From Cedecea colo (GTDB lineage Bacteria > Pseudomonadota > Gammaproteobacteria > Enterobacterales > Enterobacteriaceae), in the NCBI RefSeq assembly GCF_011808225.1, contig NZ_SOYS01000002.1, positions 310,001 through 374,000 on the forward strand: a stretch of 64,000 nt of DNA, in the 5' to 3' direction. Numbering within the stretch: the stretch's first letter is position 1; the number at the start of each line of letters is the position of its first letter. The notes beneath the pieces were generated by a model, which had not been told where the DNA came from, searched no databases, and saw nothing but the letters and a program-made list of their open reading frames with translations. Shown here piece after piece: positions 38,708 to 50,341 of the stretch. Made by a program: the position numbers and the translations under genes.

Positions 38708-39355
38708 TTACCAGACCGGCAGTTCATCCTGCAAAAAAGGATTGTGTAAACGCTCATAACCCAGCGTGGAAAGCGGGCCATGGCCTGGAATAAAGGTTAC
38801 GTCATCGCCCAGCGGTAACAGCTTACGCTTAATCGAATCGATAAGCGCCGCATGGTCGCCCTGTGGGAAATCGCTGCGTCCTACCCCGCCTTTGAAGACC
38901 ACATCTCCGGAAACCAGCAGTTTAGCCTTGTCGTCAAAGAAAACGATATGCCCCGGCGTGTGCCCCGGACAATGTAATACCTGTAGGGTCACCTTCCCGA
39001 CGGATACGGTTTCCCCTTCTTCAAGCCAGCGATCTGGCGTCAGCGGCAGGCATTCATCAAGGCCAAACATCCGGCTTTGCGCAGGTAGCCCTTGCAGCCA
39101 AAAATCATCTGCTTTTTCTGGCCCAACAATCGGCACCCCGTAATGTGCGGCCAGTTCTGCGGCGGCGCCAACGTGATCAAGATGACCATGAGTTAACAGG
39201 ATCTGGCTTACCGTTACGCCTTTTGCCGCCGCTTCACGGATAATTTTTTGCGCTTCACCGCCTGGATCCACCACCGCGGCCTGCAGGGTTTCTTCGCACC
39301 AGATTAAAGAACAGTTCTGGGCAAAGGCCGTTACCGGAATAATGTGATAATTCAT
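38708..39355 (-). CDS. gloC: Type II hydroxyacylglutathione hydrolase GloC (YcbL)
   Basis: 215-aa metallo-beta-lactamase-fold hydrolase that splits S-lactoylglutathione to lactate and glutathione, the last step of methylglyoxal detoxification. The metal motif THGHLDHVG, followed by [19 protein letters not shown] and [10 protein letters not shown], gives the full dinuclear metal site. Shorter than GloB, as expected for YcbL. Lies 40 bp after mepK on the same strand; both may be read from one transcript. Confidence 0.94.
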   Translation of the reverse strand: MNYHIIPVTAFAQNCSLIWCEETLQAAVVDPGGEAQKIIREAAAKGVTVSQILLTHGHLDHVGAAAELAAHYGVPIVGPEKADDFWLQGLPAQSRMFGLDECLPLTPDRWLEEGETVSVGKVTLQVLHCPGHTPGHIVFFDDKAKLLVSGDVVFKGGVGRSDFPQGDHAALIDSIKRKLLPLGDDVTFIPGHGPLSTLGYERLHNPFLQDELPVW

Positions 39356-39395
39356 GCTGCTCCATTACCGGCAACGCGCGCCGGATTCCGTTGTT

Positions 39396-39944
39396 TTACC
39401 AGTGCCGTACTGGCCCGGTATCAATATGCACAAAGTTGCTGCTTGGGTAATATCCTACACCACCTGAGCGCAGAGATAATGCAGCTTTGCGTATATTGCT
39501 TAACGAAATCCCTTCAATATGGAAATCCATTGCCTGCCCTTTGGTGTGGTAGCTTTTTTTCGCCACTCCACTGCTATGAGCGCGCAATTCATTGTTAGTG
39601 TTAAGGGAGCGGTAACCGGAGATAAGCTGCACGGGTTTGTTCGTTCCTAACAGTCCCTGCAAACGATAAAGCTGATCAAACAGCCCGGGATCGATGGCCT
39701 TAACTTTGTTCGCGCGAAAATCACGGAAGAAATGGTTAAGCCTGGCTAATTCATCCTGAATATAGCTTTTACCATCAAAGAACTCAGCTTTTAGCGTCTC
39801 ACCGGTGTGGAGATTATTAAGAGTTAAAACGCGCGGGCGCGGTGTCGAGAGGGTTGCAAACGCTTGCGTAGGTAACAGAGCGGCACCCAAAGCCACGCTG
39901 CCCAACGCCAGCAGCTTGCGGCGATTAGCGTCAAATTTGTCCAT
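39396..39944 (-). CDS. mepK: Murein DD/LD-endopeptidase MepK (YcbK)
   Basis: 182 aa. DUF882 / M15-type zinc peptidase that in E. coli cleaves mDAP-mDAP (3-3) crosslinks made by L,D-transpeptidases. The N-terminus NRRKLLALGSVALGAALLP is a twin-arginine signal. Zinc-site candidates are the His and Asp of SYHTKGQAMDF and the terminal NFVHIDTGPVRHW. Its neighbour ldtD makes the bond it cleaves, so the pair forms a make-and-break module. Confidence 0.94.
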   Translation of the reverse strand: MDKFDANRRKLLALGSVALGAALLPTQAFATLSTPRPRVLTLNNLHTGETLKAEFFDGKSYIQDELARLNHFFRDFRANKVKAIDPGLFDQLYRLQGLLGTNKPVQLISGYRSLNTNNELRAHSSGVAKKSYHTKGQAMDFHIEGISLSNIRKAALSLRSGGVGYYPSSNFVHIDTGPVRHW

Positions 39945-40045
39945 GATGTCCAGGTCTACAGGTAAAAAAATGGTCGAATAATATGCACTTCTGGCGCACT
40001 GCCCGCACCTTAACCGTCAAATAACCTTGAGTCAAGGCGCTGTAA

Positions 40046-40086
40046 AACCCAGCTAAACCGGGCCCTGCGAGGGACCCGGCTGGGTA
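40046..40086 (-). terminator. ldtD terminator hairpin
   Basis: Nested inverted repeat: outer ACCCAGC / GCTGGGT and inner CCGGG-CCCT / AGGG-ACCCGG, followed on the minus strand by TTTTAC. About 40 bp past the ldtD stop, so it separates ldtD from mepK. Confidence 0.78.
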
Positions 40087-40127
40087 TTACATTACTTACG
40101 ACCACTAATTCATTAGTATTACTGCAC

Positions 40128-42008
40128 TTACCTGATTAACTGCCCGGCTTTTGCCAGGATTTGTGCGCCCGATCGCGCGGCGAGATCGTAATTGTAAATA
40201 TCTGTACGAAACTGCGTACGTCCGTCTTTGCCGACAAAAGCGGTCAGATAATAGAGGTTAACCGGAATTGTTTGCCGAATGTTGACGTACTTAGTACTGC
40301 CGTCTTTTAGCTGACCTGAAATTCGCGTGTCGTTCCAGCCTGCATCCTGCAGCAGCATATTTGCCAGCTCGGAGGCTTTATTGACGCGAACACAGCCGGA
40401 ACTCAGCGCCCGCGCATCCTTCCGGAACAGATTGTGATTCGGCGTATCGTGAAGATAGATAGCATCAGAACTCGGCATATTAAATTTGTAACGTCCTAAC
40501 GAGTTCTGCGTTCCGGGTTTCTGCTGGAAACGGAACGGTAAATTGCTGGCGGTAATGGTTTGCCAGTCGACACGCCAGGGATCGATGGCTTCTGCATTGT
40601 TGCTCCAGCCGCGCAGCACGCTATAACCATGGCGGTCCAGATAGCCGGGGTCCTGGCGAACTTTCGGTAGAATATCGTTACGCGCCAGCGTATTTGGCAC
40701 ATTCCACGGCGGGTTAACCACCACGTTATTCAGCGCGCTGCTCATCATCGGCGTTTTACGATCCGGCCGTCCGACAATAACGCGGGATGCCAGCGCTTCG
40801 CTGCCGTCCAGGTAGTACACCAGAGAATAGTTCGGAATGTTCACCATGATGCCGGTATCGAGCTTGTTCGGCAGCAGGCGTAAACGTTGAATATTCAAAG
40901 CCACAAGCGAAGCCCGCTGTTGTGGCGTAACGTTTAGCCAGTCACGGGTTAATGGCCCAATTGCGCCATCCGCCCCCAGCCCTTGCCATTTTTGAAAGCG
41001 CTTTACGCCCTCAATCAGTTCACGGTTATAAGCGCTGCGTACCGCGGCGGAAGATTTTTTCTTCGGGCCGGCAGCAACGCCCGGTACTTTCCCCTCACCT
41101 TCATCATTTATCGCCGACGGGCTAACCACGGCCGCGGTCTGCGTATTATTACTATCGTCACCAGGTAATGGAATTGCCGGGTCGGCCTGCAGCATGCCGC
41201 TTCTGGCAAGGATTTCGCGCAGCGCAGGCACATCTTTACTCCATTGCCCTGGGCGAAGCGTCTCTTTACCGGTTAGCTGCGGCCACGGACGCGTATCCCC
41301 CAACAGATGCACCAGAGACTGATGCATCCGGGCATATTGCGGATGCTGCGGTGCCAGGGTAGCGATAAAGCTGGCTAACGTCCCCCGATCGACAGCTACC
41401 TGCCACTGGTTAATGACCGATAAAGGCGCAGTCTGCATTTTGTAAGGCGTGGTGCTATATAACCAGCGGTTCCCTTCGGTGGGAATGCCGGAAACAAACT
41501 GCAGGTAGCCCATCATGGCATCGGAGAGCACGATATCGCGCGCCATACCGGTCACGCCAGGATCGGTCAGCAGTTCGACCCAGGTAGTGAATTGAGGCTG
41601 GATACCCGCAATGGCCAGCTCCGCCAGCTGCTGCTGGAAAGCCTGCACCGCATCGCGGTTTTCCCACATCGGCTTCATGTCTCGTGCAGCATAGAAGGCT
41701 GAAAGCGCATTAAGGTAGATGGGCGCGTATCCCGCAGGCAGCTGGGAGAGCAGCTGTGAGCGGCTCTGCGCGGCGGACATTGAGGCTGAATCAAGCGACA
41801 GGGTGCCGGTCAGCATCGCTGTCGCGCTGGACTGCGCTAACGGCTGCTCAAGCGCCGTAGGTTGCTCTGCCGTCACGGCGGAGCTGTCGGAAGGAACCAC
41901 AGCAGGCTCTTGCTCTTGCGCCTGTACCGTAAACAGCGGAGCCAGACCGAGCGCCAGGCAATACCCTATGGCCGACACTCTAAAACCGTGCATTTTCATA
42001 AGCAACAT
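40128..42008 (-). CDS. ldtD: L,D-transpeptidase LdtD (YcbB)
   Basis: 626 aa. Periplasmic enzyme that forms 3-3 crosslinks in peptidoglycan; supports beta-lactam resistance and outer-membrane stress survival in E. coli. Signal peptide residues 1-30. A low-complexity Gln/Ala/Ser-rich stretch at 30-90, a scaffold domain, a peptidoglycan-binding domain ([20 protein letters not shown]) and the YkuD catalytic domain follow, with the active-site Cys539 in [11 protein letters not shown] and His in YLHDTPNHN. Eleven residues longer than E. coli, mainly in the linkers. Single gene. Confidence 0.95.
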   Translation of the reverse strand: MLLMKMHGFRVSAIGYCLALGLAPLFTVQAQEQEPAVVPSDSSAVTAEQPTALEQPLAQSSATAMLTGTLSLDSASMSAAQSRSQLLSQLPAGYAPIYLNALSAFYAARDMKPMWENRDAVQAFQQQLAELAIAGIQPQFTTWVELLTDPGVTGMARDIVLSDAMMGYLQFVSGIPTEGNRWLYSTTPYKMQTAPLSVINQWQVAVDRGTLASFIATLAPQHPQYARMHQSLVHLLGDTRPWPQLTGKETLRPGQWSKDVPALREILARSGMLQADPAIPLPGDDSNNTQTAAVVSPSAINDEGEGKVPGVAAGPKKKSSAAVRSAYNRELIEGVKRFQKWQGLGADGAIGPLTRDWLNVTPQQRASLVALNIQRLRLLPNKLDTGIMVNIPNYSLVYYLDGSEALASRVIVGRPDRKTPMMSSALNNVVVNPPWNVPNTLARNDILPKVRQDPGYLDRHGYSVLRGWSNNAEAIDPWRVDWQTITASNLPFRFQQKPGTQNSLGRYKFNMPSSDAIYLHDTPNHNLFRKDARALSSGCVRVNKASELANMLLQDAGWNDTRISGQLKDGSTKYVNIRQTIPVNLYYLTAFVGKDGRTQFRTDIYNYDLAARSGAQILAKAGQLIR

Positions 42009-42137
42009 CCTTTGCCCCCTGTTTTACCGTTTATCGTAACCAGCGTTTCGCCTGGTTCTTTTAACAGTATATAAACAGTAAAAACCAATTACCCGTATAA
42101 ATGTAAAGAAAAATAAAGCTTAAGAAATTTCCGGATC

Positions 42138-42160
42138 AAAAAAGCGGGCCGTAGCCCGCG
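42138..42160 (-). terminator. Terminator of the cmoM-mukFEB operon
   Basis: GCGGGC / GCCCGC (42144-42149 and 42154-42159) with a four-base loop and, on the minus strand, six T residues. 24 bp past the mukB stop. Confidence 0.93.
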
Positions 42161-42183
42161 GTTGAACAGAGAATAAAAACGGG

Positions 42184-45100
42184 TCAGAGAATCTCTGCCG
42201 TATTCGGTAACGCTTCCGGTAGCGGTGGGGCAAAACCTCGCAGGCCTACAACGTGCACATGCTCGTGATTGTTAAAGACCTTACGAACCAGCTTATAAGT
42301 GGTTCCTTTTTCCGGGCTGATATTTTCCGGCGCCGCAATAATTAACTGCATTTCAAGCCGCTCGCACAGCTCAAACAGCGTGGCGATTGATCTGGCATCC
42401 AGACGCGCCGCTTCATCAAGGAACAGCAGACGGCAAGGCGAGATATCTTTGCCACGCAGGCGGCGCGATTCATCTTCCCAACTCTGCACCACCATTACCA
42501 GAATCGACATCCCGGTACCGATAGCTTCACCCGTAGAAAGCGCACCGCTTTCCGCGCGCAGCCAGCCATCCGTACCACGGTTAACTTCCACTTCCATCTC
42601 AAGATAGTTGCGGTAGTCCAGCAGCTCTTCACCAATGGTCTGCGGCGTGCGCTGGCCCATATCAATTTGCGGATTCAGACGCTGATACAGCTTCGCCAGC
42701 GCTTCGGAGAAGCTCAGACGGTTGCTGTTAAACAGATCCTGGTGCTGCTCATGCTGCTCAGACAGGACATTCAGCAAAGTGGCATGCGCTTCGCGCACGT
42801 TTACGTTCAGGCGAACGCTGTTTACCTGGCCGAAGGAGACGTTTTGCAGCCCCTGGTTCAGCATGCGGATGCGGTTCTGTTCGCGCTGTATGGTTTTACG
42901 AATAATATTCGCCACGCTGCGGGAACTGATCGCCAGCTTCTGCTCACGCGAGGTCAGTTCTTCAGTCAGACGACCCAGTTCGATTTCCATCTGCTCAATG
43001 GCTTCAACCGGATCGTCGGTACGGATAATATCCTGACGGATACGCTCGCGCAGATGCTGATAAACCGCCACGAAGAACTGGATTTTACGCTCAGGACGTT
43101 TTGGATCTTCCGACATACGCAGCACATCGCGTAAATGTTCATTATCCGCCACCGCCAGACGCAGCGCGCCCAGCGCCTTATCTGACATAGAGCGCAGCTC
43201 ATCGCCGGACTGATAAGCCAGCTCGCGGCGGTGCAGACGACGTTCTACGCCATTGTCTTTCACCATACGCATTACCGCACACCAGCCCGCTTTCGCCGTC
43301 ACCACCTGCTCGCGCATATCGAAATAACTGCGTTCCAGTTGCTTAAGCTTGCGGGTCAGGTTGTTCATTTCCGCTTCGCAGTAGGTTAGCGCTTTTTCGA
43401 GCTGATTACGGCGGGAGCGGTTATTGCTCAGCGCGGTATGCAATTCATCGCGACGAAGACGGGCACGCTCTTCTGCGCCGGTATCCGCACGCACGCCGAT
43501 GTCCCGCAGCTCTTTATGCAGATCGTTGAGCAGTTCTTTCTTGGTATCGAAAGAGCTTTTCAGCGAGGCCATTAGCTGGCTGAACTGGCTGAGCTGCTGT
43601 GCGTGAGAGCGAAGCGCCTCGCGGGAGCGGGTACGCTCTGCTTCTGCCTGTTCCAGCCGACGGCGCAGCTTCTCGTTCAGATCGCTGTTGCCGTCCAGCA
43701 TCGCTGCCGAATCGGAATAGCTGAAGTGGGTCCGACGCTGCACCACTTCCGTCAACGCAAACGCCTGTTGGCGCGCATCGCGCTGGATCTGCTGCGCATA
43801 CTGATAGTCTTCTTTTAACTGCTCAAACTGTTCCGGGTCGCTTTGCAATACCGAAGCCACGGCTTCGAGTTTGGCCAGTTGGTTGCCATGTTGATGGATA
43901 AAGCGCGCCGCTTCTTCGGCTTCCATCAGGCGCTCGCGAATTTCATCGCAGCGGTCTGCCAGCGTCTCGTCGTTTAACAGGCTGACGCGCGGCAGCAGGC
44001 GGTTTAGCTGCGCAACGCCCTCTTTTGCCAGCTCGAACTGCTGGCGCTGCTGCTGATTCTCGTTTTCGTGATTGCTGATGGCGCGTTCAATTTCACCGCG
44101 ACGGGCGTTGAGCTGGCGGATTTCTTCTTCAGGATCTTCGTCAAACGCTACGCCCAGATGCTGGCCGATAAAGCGGCTGAACGACTGGTGCAATCGCTGG
44201 GATTTCTGTACGTCAAACGAGAGCGTGGCGAAACGCTCCGCCAGCGTCTCACGCTCGGCATGCAGGTTTTCGAGACGATTTTCACGCGCCGCACGGCCAA
44301 ACAGCGGCAGTTCAGGCAGACGGGAATAACGCCACTGGCGCTCGGCGGTTTTCACCAGCACCGCAGCGTCCATCTCTTCCACGGTGAAAACGCTGTCGTC
44401 GAAGGAAGACGGGTCTCCTTCAATCAAATAAAGATCTTCCGGGCACTCTTCCAGGTTCTCAAGCTGGTCGCGCACCAGCGACAAATCCGGTACGACGATA
44501 GCGTGGCGGGATGGACCGTACAGCGCCGAGAAGTATGGCGCGTCATCCAGGCTGATATCGTCGTAGATCTCTGATAACAGCACGCCACCAAAACGTTCAG
44601 CCAGCGCGTTCAGACGCGGGTCTTCGGCACCGCCCGGCTGGCTCAGACGCTCGATTTCTTCGTCGATGGCACGCTTGCGGGCGCCGACTTCATCGCGTTC
44701 TACCGTGACGTCACGCTCGCGTTCAAGAAGTTGCTGCATGTATTCAGTCACATGCTGGCTGCTTTCAAACGCTTCGTTACTCTGCTCGCAAAGCTGGTTA
44801 AGGCTGGTTTGCGCCGCAAGCCAGACCGGCGCGCGCAGGGAAAGGCGTTTGATACGCGCCTGAATTTGTTCCTGCTCCTGTCGCAGAGAAACACGCTGTT
44901 CGCTGGCTTCTGACACGCTCTGTTGCAGCGACGCGATGCGTTCTTCCAGCTCTTCGTGCAGCGTTTCGAGCTCTGTAGGATCGAAGCGTTTGCCCTGACG
45001 TTTGCAGAAGTCAGCCAGCAGACGCTCGGCTTCCTGCTGCTCACGCAGACGCTGTTCAAGTTCATTAAGACGCATGCGCAAAGGCTGAACTTGCTCAGTG

Positions 45101-46632
45101 AGATGACGCTGGTTGTTGCTGTCGCGCAGCAGTTCACGCGCGGCTTCCCAGGCTTCGCTGCGGCTCACCGGCCCGCTGATTGCCGTGACAAGCTGGTAAG
45201 CATGTTCAAACTGGCTGTGCGCCGTTTGCGCCACGCTCATTTTCTGTTCCAGCGTCAGCAGTTTTTCCGTGGCTTCCTGCTCTTTGGCCTGGAAGGTTTC
45301 CAGCCATTCGTCTGCGCTCTCTGCGGTTAAATCCGGCAGATGGCAGACCGCGCGCGCGCGTTCCAGCGCCTGCAAAGCCTGCTGATACTGTATTGCACGC
45401 GTCTGCTGCACGTCCAGCGCCTGCTGGTAGTCGGCAAGCTGGCTTTTCAGCTCGTCCACTTCCAGCTCCGCGGCTTCCGCACGCGCTTCGTTCTCTTCCT
45501 GCTGTTCGTGGGCTTCGGCTACGATTTCGTTCTGCTCTTCGAGGCGCATTTGCAGCTCGTCGAGGTCGGATTCATAACGTTCAATTTTTTCCTGCTGACG
45601 GATAGCCGTCTGCACCAGGCTCAGGTGATCGCTGGCGGCCTGGTAATCTATTTCCAGACTGCCTTCCGCCCCGCTGTGCTCGGCCAGCTCACGCGCCATA
45701 TCAACGTGTTTAAACTGCTCCGCAGCCAGCTGTTTGCGGCTAAGGTGCAGTTCACGGCGGAATTCGAGCGCTTTATCCAGATGAATGCGGCGTTCGTTGG
45801 CGTGACGCATATAGTCCGCCGCCACGTAATCCGTGGCTTCGGAAATCAGATGCTTGAACAGATCGCGATCGGACTGGGTCACGCGAATGGCTTCCAGCGT
45901 CATGCGGTTTTCCCGCAGCGCGGCTTCCATATCCTGGAAAGCTTTGCGCACGCCGCTGTTTTCTGGCAGCAGATAGTCGCGTAAAGAGCGGGTGATGGCG
46001 CTGGAAATGCCGCCGTAAAGCGAGGCTTCAATCAGGCGATAGTATTTACTACGGTCCGAGGCGCTGCGCAGACGACGCGCCACGATACCCAGATCGAACA
46101 TTAAAGAATGATAATCGGTGATGGAGTTGAACTGCTTAAACTGGACGCCTTCAATGGCTTCCACTTTGTCTTTTAGCTCCTGCAGGCTCAGCACGCGCGC
46201 CTGACGTTCATTAAGCGTTTCTGTCAGCAACTGCGTCGGCTGGATAGAGGTTGGCAGCCCCTGAATAGCAAAAGGTTTGATATCTACTTTACGGTCGCGG
46301 CCTGCAACCTGTTGCAGGCGCACGCCGACCACCACGCGCTGATGGCGAGAGTTGATGACATCCAGCGTTGAATAACAAACGCCCGCTTTTAACTTACCGT
46401 GCAGGCCCTTGTCACGTGAGCCGGACGTGGCGCCTGCTTCGGTGGTGTTACGGAAATGCAGCAGCGTTAAATCCGGGATTAACGCCGTAACGAATGCCGC
46501 CATGGTGGTGGATTTACCGGCGCCGTTGCCGCCCGAAAGCGTGGTAACCAGCTCATCTAAATCAAAGGTGCGCGCGAAGAAACCGTTCCAGTTAATCAGC
46601 GTTAGCGAGCGAAACTTTCCGCGTTCAATCAT
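42184..46632 (-). CDS. mukB: Chromosome condensin MukB
   Basis: 1482-aa SMC-like ATPase that loops and organises the chromosome. Walker A GGNGAGKS (residues 34-41) lies in the head; long heptad-rich coiled coils run at about 280-650 and 800-1170 on either side of a hinge at about 660-780; the signature [16 protein letters not shown] and Walker [13 protein letters not shown] are near the C-terminus. Four residues shorter than E. coli MukB. Works with MukF (kleisin) and MukE, whose genes lie just upstream and are translationally coupled (four-base overlap with mukE). Confidence 0.97.
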   Translation of the reverse strand: MIERGKFRSLTLINWNGFFARTFDLDELVTTLSGGNGAGKSTTMAAFVTALIPDLTLLHFRNTTEAGATSGSRDKGLHGKLKAGVCYSTLDVINSRHQRVVVGVRLQQVAGRDRKVDIKPFAIQGLPTSIQPTQLLTETLNERQARVLSLQELKDKVEAIEGVQFKQFNSITDYHSLMFDLGIVARRLRSASDRSKYYRLIEASLYGGISSAITRSLRDYLLPENSGVRKAFQDMEAALRENRMTLEAIRVTQSDRDLFKHLISEATDYVAADYMRHANERRIHLDKALEFRRELHLSRKQLAAEQFKHVDMARELAEHSGAEGSLEIDYQAASDHLSLVQTAIRQQEKIERYESDLDELQMRLEEQNEIVAEAHEQQEENEARAEAAELEVDELKSQLADYQQALDVQQTRAIQYQQALQALERARAVCHLPDLTAESADEWLETFQAKEQEATEKLLTLEQKMSVAQTAHSQFEHAYQLVTAISGPVSRSEAWEAARELLRDSNNQRHLTEQVQPLRMRLNELEQRLREQQEAERLLADFCKRQGKRFDPTELETLHEELEERIASLQQSVSEASEQRVSLRQEQEQIQARIKRLSLRAPVWLAAQTSLNQLCEQSNEAFESSQHVTEYMQQLLERERDVTVERDEVGARKRAIDEEIERLSQPGGAEDPRLNALAERFGGVLLSEIYDDISLDDAPYFSALYGPSRHAIVVPDLSLVRDQLENLEECPEDLYLIEGDPSSFDDSVFTVEEMDAAVLVKTAERQWRYSRLPELPLFGRAARENRLENLHAERETLAERFATLSFDVQKSQRLHQSFSRFIGQHLGVAFDEDPEEEIRQLNARRGEIERAISNHENENQQQRQQFELAKEGVAQLNRLLPRVSLLNDETLADRCDEIRERLMEAEEAARFIHQHGNQLAKLEAVASVLQSDPEQFEQLKEDYQYAQQIQRDARQQAFALTEVVQRRTHFSYSDSAAMLDGNSDLNEKLRRRLEQAEAERTRSREALRSHAQQLSQFSQLMASLKSSFDTKKELLNDLHKELRDIGVRADTGAEERARLRRDELHTALSNNRSRRNQLEKALTYCEAEMNNLTRKLKQLERSYFDMREQVVTAKAGWCAVMRMVKDNGVERRLHRRELAYQSGDELRSMSDKALGALRLAVADNEHLRDVLRMSEDPKRPERKIQFFVAVYQHLRERIRQDIIRTDDPVEAIEQMEIELGRLTEELTSREQKLAISSRSVANIIRKTIQREQNRIRMLNQGLQNVSFGQVNSVRLNVNVREAHATLLNVLSEQHEQHQDLFNSNRLSFSEALAKLYQRLNPQIDMGQRTPQTIGEELLDYRNYLEMEVEVNRGTDGWLRAESGALSTGEAIGTGMSILVMVVQSWEDESRRLRGKDISPCRLLFLDEAARLDARSIATLFELCERLEMQLIIAAPENISPEKGTTYKLVRKVFNNHEHVHVVGLRGFAPPLPEALPNTAEIL

Positions 46633-47345
46633 TCCTGTTCATCCTCCGCGTTATCCTGGGCGTTCTGTGGCTCGTCGATTTCATCGTTGAGTTGCAAGCG
46701 AGTTTCAACGGACATCGCCTCTCCGTCGCGAATCATACGTAGCTGCGCTTCACGTGGATCGTCACCGGCACGCACATCGGCACCGAAGCGGAATACCGAT
46801 TCGGTAATGCGGAACTTGCTGCTGTCGTGGCCCATAAACCAAATCATGCCGAGGCGGCGCAGGCGCGTCAGTGAAGCGCGCACTTTTTCCTGCAGCTTTT
46901 GCCTGTCGACATCCGAGCCGGTAGAACGGTTGTTCACAAGCTTCAACAGCTTGCTTTCGTCTGCCAGCGTCAGCAGTTCGTCGTAGAGTTCCTGCTGCGT
47001 GAAGATACCTTCGTTCGCCAGGCGTTCCGGGCTGAGATAGAGGTAGCAGAGAATTTTGCCGACCATCATATCCAGCTCGGACAGCACCGAGCGCGGGATA
47101 AGCGTGGTGGAACGCGGGCGCAGATAGAAGAAACCTTCCGGCGCGCGAATTAGCTCCACGTTATAGCGAGCGTAGAACTCTTCCAGGTCTTCCTGGAAAT
47201 CCATCAAAAAGGCATGATTATCCAGCTCGTCGAGACCAATGTGCCGGCCTGCGCGTAGCTGGCTGTCGAGCGCCGGGAATAACGGGTTTGCCAACGCCTG
47301 TGCCAGCTTAACCGGCATCGATTTTTCAATATTTATTGATGACAT
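46629..47345 (-). CDS. mukE: Chromosome partition protein MukE
   Basis: 238-aa winged-helix (KITE-type) subunit that binds MukF. The start at 47345 ([18 protein letters not shown]) aligns with the annotated E. coli start; the frame is open for 40 codons further upstream inside mukF but has no conserved sequence. An internal Met at residue 9 begins the older, shorter gene model. Core motif [20 protein letters not shown]; acidic tail ending DNAEDEQE. Overlaps mukF by 20 bases and mukB by four. Confidence 0.95.
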   Translation of the reverse strand: MSSINIEKSMPVKLAQALANPLFPALDSQLRAGRHIGLDELDNHAFLMDFQEDLEEFYARYNVELIRAPEGFFYLRPRSTTLIPRSVLSELDMMVGKILCYLYLSPERLANEGIFTQQELYDELLTLADESKLLKLVNNRSTGSDVDRQKLQEKVRASLTRLRRLGMIWFMGHDSSKFRITESVFRFGADVRAGDDPREAQLRMIRDGEAMSVETRLQLNDEIDEPQNAQDNAEDEQE

Positions 47346-48648
47346 GCGCCTGTACCTTGGCTCCGTAATCGTTAATTGCCTGCCACTGAGGCGGCAGGCC
47401 GGTAAAGTCTGCTTCAGCCACACCGAGACGCACCGCCTGGTCGACCACGATTCGTGCCACATCAAAATGACGCGCGCGCGGATATTGGGTTAAATAGTCC
47501 TTCATCACCACGCCTAAATCCAGCGGCAATTGTCTGGATTTGTAGACCTCCAGGGCCGCTTCAATCATCGCCGCCAGCTGTTCACGGATTTCGTTAAACT
47601 CTTCGAATTCGAGGTCCGTTGGCAGCTCGCCGGTGACTTCTTCATCGCGGAGCGTCATCTCTTCATCACGCATATCGAGCAGACGATCGGCGCTGGCATA
47701 GGTCAGTGCCCACGGAGCGTCGAAATAATTTTGCACCGATACGCGCAGGCGCTGGGCAAAGACGCGGTTTTTATCCATGTCGATGGCGGTACGAATGAAC
47801 TTATGCACGTGGCGGTCGTAGCCGATCCACAGATCGATAGCCTGCTGGCCCCAGCTGATAATGCGGTCCAGCTTGCTTTGCAGATCGAAGACCAGGCGAT
47901 CGACAAAATGCAGGTCGTCGCGTCCCATCGTAGCGTCCTGGATACGCAACAAGTTCGCCTGTAACTTATCACCGGCGGCTTCAAGGGTGTCCTGCAGTTC
48001 GCGCAGGGTGCCGGAAGTTTCAGACAGTAAAAGTTCACAGCTTGAGATAGCCGCGCGCCAGTCTTTATTCAGCAACTGTGCAATATCGTCTTTAACCTGC
48101 TGCTGCTGCTCATCCATGATGCGCTGGGTGAGATCGATGCTGTCGAAAATCTCCGCGACGGAGTATTTGAGCGGCGCAAAAACGTTGCGATGCCAGTGGA
48201 ACTCATCGCCGTTTTCATCGGCGGCATCGGCGGCACGCTTAAGTTCACCGGCGACGATTGAGAGCTGCATCGACAGGCGCAGCGTGGAGAATTCGCGCTG
48301 GCGAATGTAATAGTCGGTAATACCAATCCCCAGCGGCGTGAGACGATAGATCGAATTTCCTTCGTGGATCTCGCTGGTAAAGCGGTTGAGCAGACGCTGG
48401 CGCACCATATCGTTGATGGCGTTATTTGCGCGTACGTTGATGGTTTCGGTGGTTTGCTCGAACCCATCGCTCACGTGGCGGAAGGCGTCTACCAGTTCCC
48501 CTTCGCTCATCTCGCCGTCCAGCCTTTCACCGTTTAAGGTGGCAATCGTCAACAGGAATGTCAGACGTTCGGTTGGCAGCGAGATGGCGAAATCATTTTT
48601 CCGGGCCCAGGCAACCAGTTCAGGTACCGTCTGGGAAACATCACTCAT
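47326..48648 (-). CDS. mukF: Kleisin subunit MukF
   Basis: 440 aa, E. coli length. N-terminal winged-helix dimerisation domain, four-helix bundle that meets the MukB neck, acidic middle linker ([18 protein letters not shown]) that binds MukE, and C-terminal winged helix for the MukB head. The start at 48648 ([18 protein letters not shown]) matches the family; an ATG six codons earlier is possible. Overlaps cmoM by eight bases. Confidence 0.95.
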   Translation of the reverse strand: MSDVSQTVPELVAWARKNDFAISLPTERLTFLLTIATLNGERLDGEMSEGELVDAFRHVSDGFEQTTETINVRANNAINDMVRQRLLNRFTSEIHEGNSIYRLTPLGIGITDYYIRQREFSTLRLSMQLSIVAGELKRAADAADENGDEFHWHRNVFAPLKYSVAEIFDSIDLTQRIMDEQQQQVKDDIAQLLNKDWRAAISSCELLLSETSGTLRELQDTLEAAGDKLQANLLRIQDATMGRDDLHFVDRLVFDLQSKLDRIISWGQQAIDLWIGYDRHVHKFIRTAIDMDKNRVFAQRLRVSVQNYFDAPWALTYASADRLLDMRDEEMTLRDEEVTGELPTDLEFEEFNEIREQLAAMIEAALEVYKSRQLPLDLGVVMKDYLTQYPRARHFDVARIVVDQAVRLGVAEADFTGLPPQWQAINDYGAKVQAHVINKY

Positions 48649-49429
48649 AATTTTTCCTTGGCTCAAGCGGCTTGATGGCTGTCACGTGGATATAGCGGCC
48701 GAGGCTAAGAAAAGGCTCCTGCCGGCAATAACGCGTTTCAAGTTCAAGCAAATCGTCAAAACCATCACGTTGTTTTTGCTTGTCGCGCAGGTAATCATGG
48801 AATACCCGCACACCGGTTTTTCCGGTAATCTGCCAGCCAATTTGCTCCAGCCAGTGATAAACCTGTTCTGGCTGTAGCGGATTGTCAGGCGAAAGCGTCT
48901 TCTTCTTATTCTTTTTCATTCCCTGAAGAACATATTCAAAGTTCCCCACGAACATGTTTCGCATCAGCAGGCCGTTCGCATTGTAAAACATCAGCGATAA
49001 CGCCCCGCCCGGTGCCAGGCACTCCCAGAGCGACTGCAGCACGGCCTGCGGGTTAACAACCCATTCCAGCACCGCGTGAAACAATATCAGATCGACCGGC
49101 CTTTCCAAATGTTGACCAATCTCCTGGGCTGCGGAATGTACAAAATGCATGTTCTCGCTCACATCTTTTTCAACGGCCGTCAGCCGGGCGCGGGCGATCA
49201 TCTCAGCGGAAACATCACACAGTATGACGTCGTGACCCAGCTCAGCCATACGACAGCCCGTTTGCCCTTCGCCGCCGCCCGCGTCCAGCACTCGCAGCTT
49301 CGGCGCCAGGGTAGCCAGCAGAGCATTAAGATCCTGCCACAGGATAGCCTGGCGCAGCAGGCCTTTGGTGGTGCCATAGATGTTGCGTGAGAACTTCTCG
49401 GCAATGTCATCAAAATTGCGGTCACGCAC
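48641..49429 (-). CDS. cmoM: tRNA 5-carboxymethoxyuridine methyltransferase CmoM (SmtA)
   Basis: 262-aa class I SAM methyltransferase that makes the methyl ester of cmo5U34 in some tRNAs. SAM motif [11 protein letters not shown] (about residues 47-57), [10 protein letters not shown], and the motif IV region [11 protein letters not shown]. First gene of the cmoM-mukF-mukE-mukB operon, tightly coupled to mukF, as in E. coli. Divergent from elyC across 135 bp. Confidence 0.94.
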   Translation of the reverse strand: MRDRNFDDIAEKFSRNIYGTTKGLLRQAILWQDLNALLATLAPKLRVLDAGGGEGQTGCRMAELGHDVILCDVSAEMIARARLTAVEKDVSENMHFVHSAAQEIGQHLERPVDLILFHAVLEWVVNPQAVLQSLWECLAPGGALSLMFYNANGLLMRNMFVGNFEYVLQGMKKNKKKTLSPDNPLQPEQVYHWLEQIGWQITGKTGVRVFHDYLRDKQKQRDGFDDLLELETRYCRQEPFLSLGRYIHVTAIKPLEPRKNYE

Positions 49430-49564
49430 GGGTACTACTCCACAGCCTTTAAGGGTCAGTTTCAGAAAACCGCTATTTTGGCACAGCTAGCAGGAGAATG
49501 AACCTGGCTGGTGTAATATCACCGGTGTTTACCCGTTGGATGGTTAAAAAAGGACCCGGAATTC

Positions 49565-50341
49565 ATGCTTTTTATCCTGAAAAAATTTATCGGCGGCCTG
49601 TTACTGCCCCTGCCTTTTCTGCTGCTGGTGATTGGCTTAGCTATTTTGCTGTTGTGGTTTACCCGCTGGCAAAAAACGGGGAAAGCATTACTTACTGCCG
49701 GTTGGCTGGTTTTACTCCTGCTGAGCCTTCAGCCGGTGGCCGATCGCCTGCTTAAGCCGATTGAAGATTCCTGGCCGACGTGGCGCGGCGGTGCGCAGGT
49801 TAACTACGTGGTGGTGCTGGGCGGCGGCTATACCTGGAATCCTGACTGGGCACCGAGTTCGAACCTGATCAATAACAGCCTTCCGCGGGTCACCGAGGGG
49901 ATAAGGTTATGGCAGGCGAATCCCGGCGCTAAACTAATCTTTACCGGCGCACGCGCGATGACAAATTCTGTCAGTACCGCAGAAGCAGGGGCAAGAGTAG
50001 CGGAAAGTCTGGGCGTGCCGCGTTCAGCAATCATCACGCTGGATAGCCCGAAGGATACGGAAGAAGAGGCAGCGGCGGTAGCAAAAACCATCGGTAAGCA
50101 ACCTTTCCTGCTCGTCACTTCCGCCTCGCATTTACCGCGCGCCGTCATTTTCTTCCGCAATGCAGGCCTTAATCCTGTTCCTGCACCGGCTAATCAGATG
50201 GCCATTGAGTCGCCGCTCAACCCATGGGAAAAGATCGTTCCGTCACCGCTTTGGTTAATGCACAGCGACCGGGTATGGTATGAAACGCTGGGGCGAGCCT
50301 GGCAGTGGCTTAAAGGATCTTCAGGAAATCCAGGGGAGTAG
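49565..50341 (+). CDS. elyC: Envelope biogenesis factor ElyC (YcbC), DUF218
   Basis: 258 aa. Two N-terminal transmembrane helices (about residues 10-32 and 38-60), then a periplasmic DUF218 domain with VVLGGGYTWNPDW, IFTGARAMTNSVSTAEAGAR and LDSPKDTEEEA. In E. coli, loss of ElyC disturbs peptidoglycan synthesis at low temperature through carbohydrate/lipid carrier imbalance; the catalytic role is unsettled. The start at 49565 follows AAAGGA. The 3' end overlaps convergent ycbJ by 21 bases. Confidence 0.93.
   Translation: MLFILKKFIGGLLLPLPFLLLVIGLAILLLWFTRWQKTGKALLTAGWLVLLLLSLQPVADRLLKPIEDSWPTWRGGAQVNYVVVLGGGYTWNPDWAPSSNLINNSLPRVTEGIRLWQANPGAKLIFTGARAMTNSVSTAEAGARVAESLGVPRSAIITLDSPKDTEEEAAAVAKTIGKQPFLLVTSASHLPRAVIFFRNAGLNPVPAPANQMAIESPLNPWEKIVPSPLWLMHSDRVWYETLGRAWQWLKGSSGNPGE

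Noticed and set aside
45340-45984. A 214-codon open frame opposite mukB, and other long antisense frames at 44068-44574 and 42667-43134
   Set aside because: Leu/Arg/Gln/Phe-rich reverse image of coiled-coil codons; several such frames appear along the whole gene, as expected for a long GC-balanced coding region.
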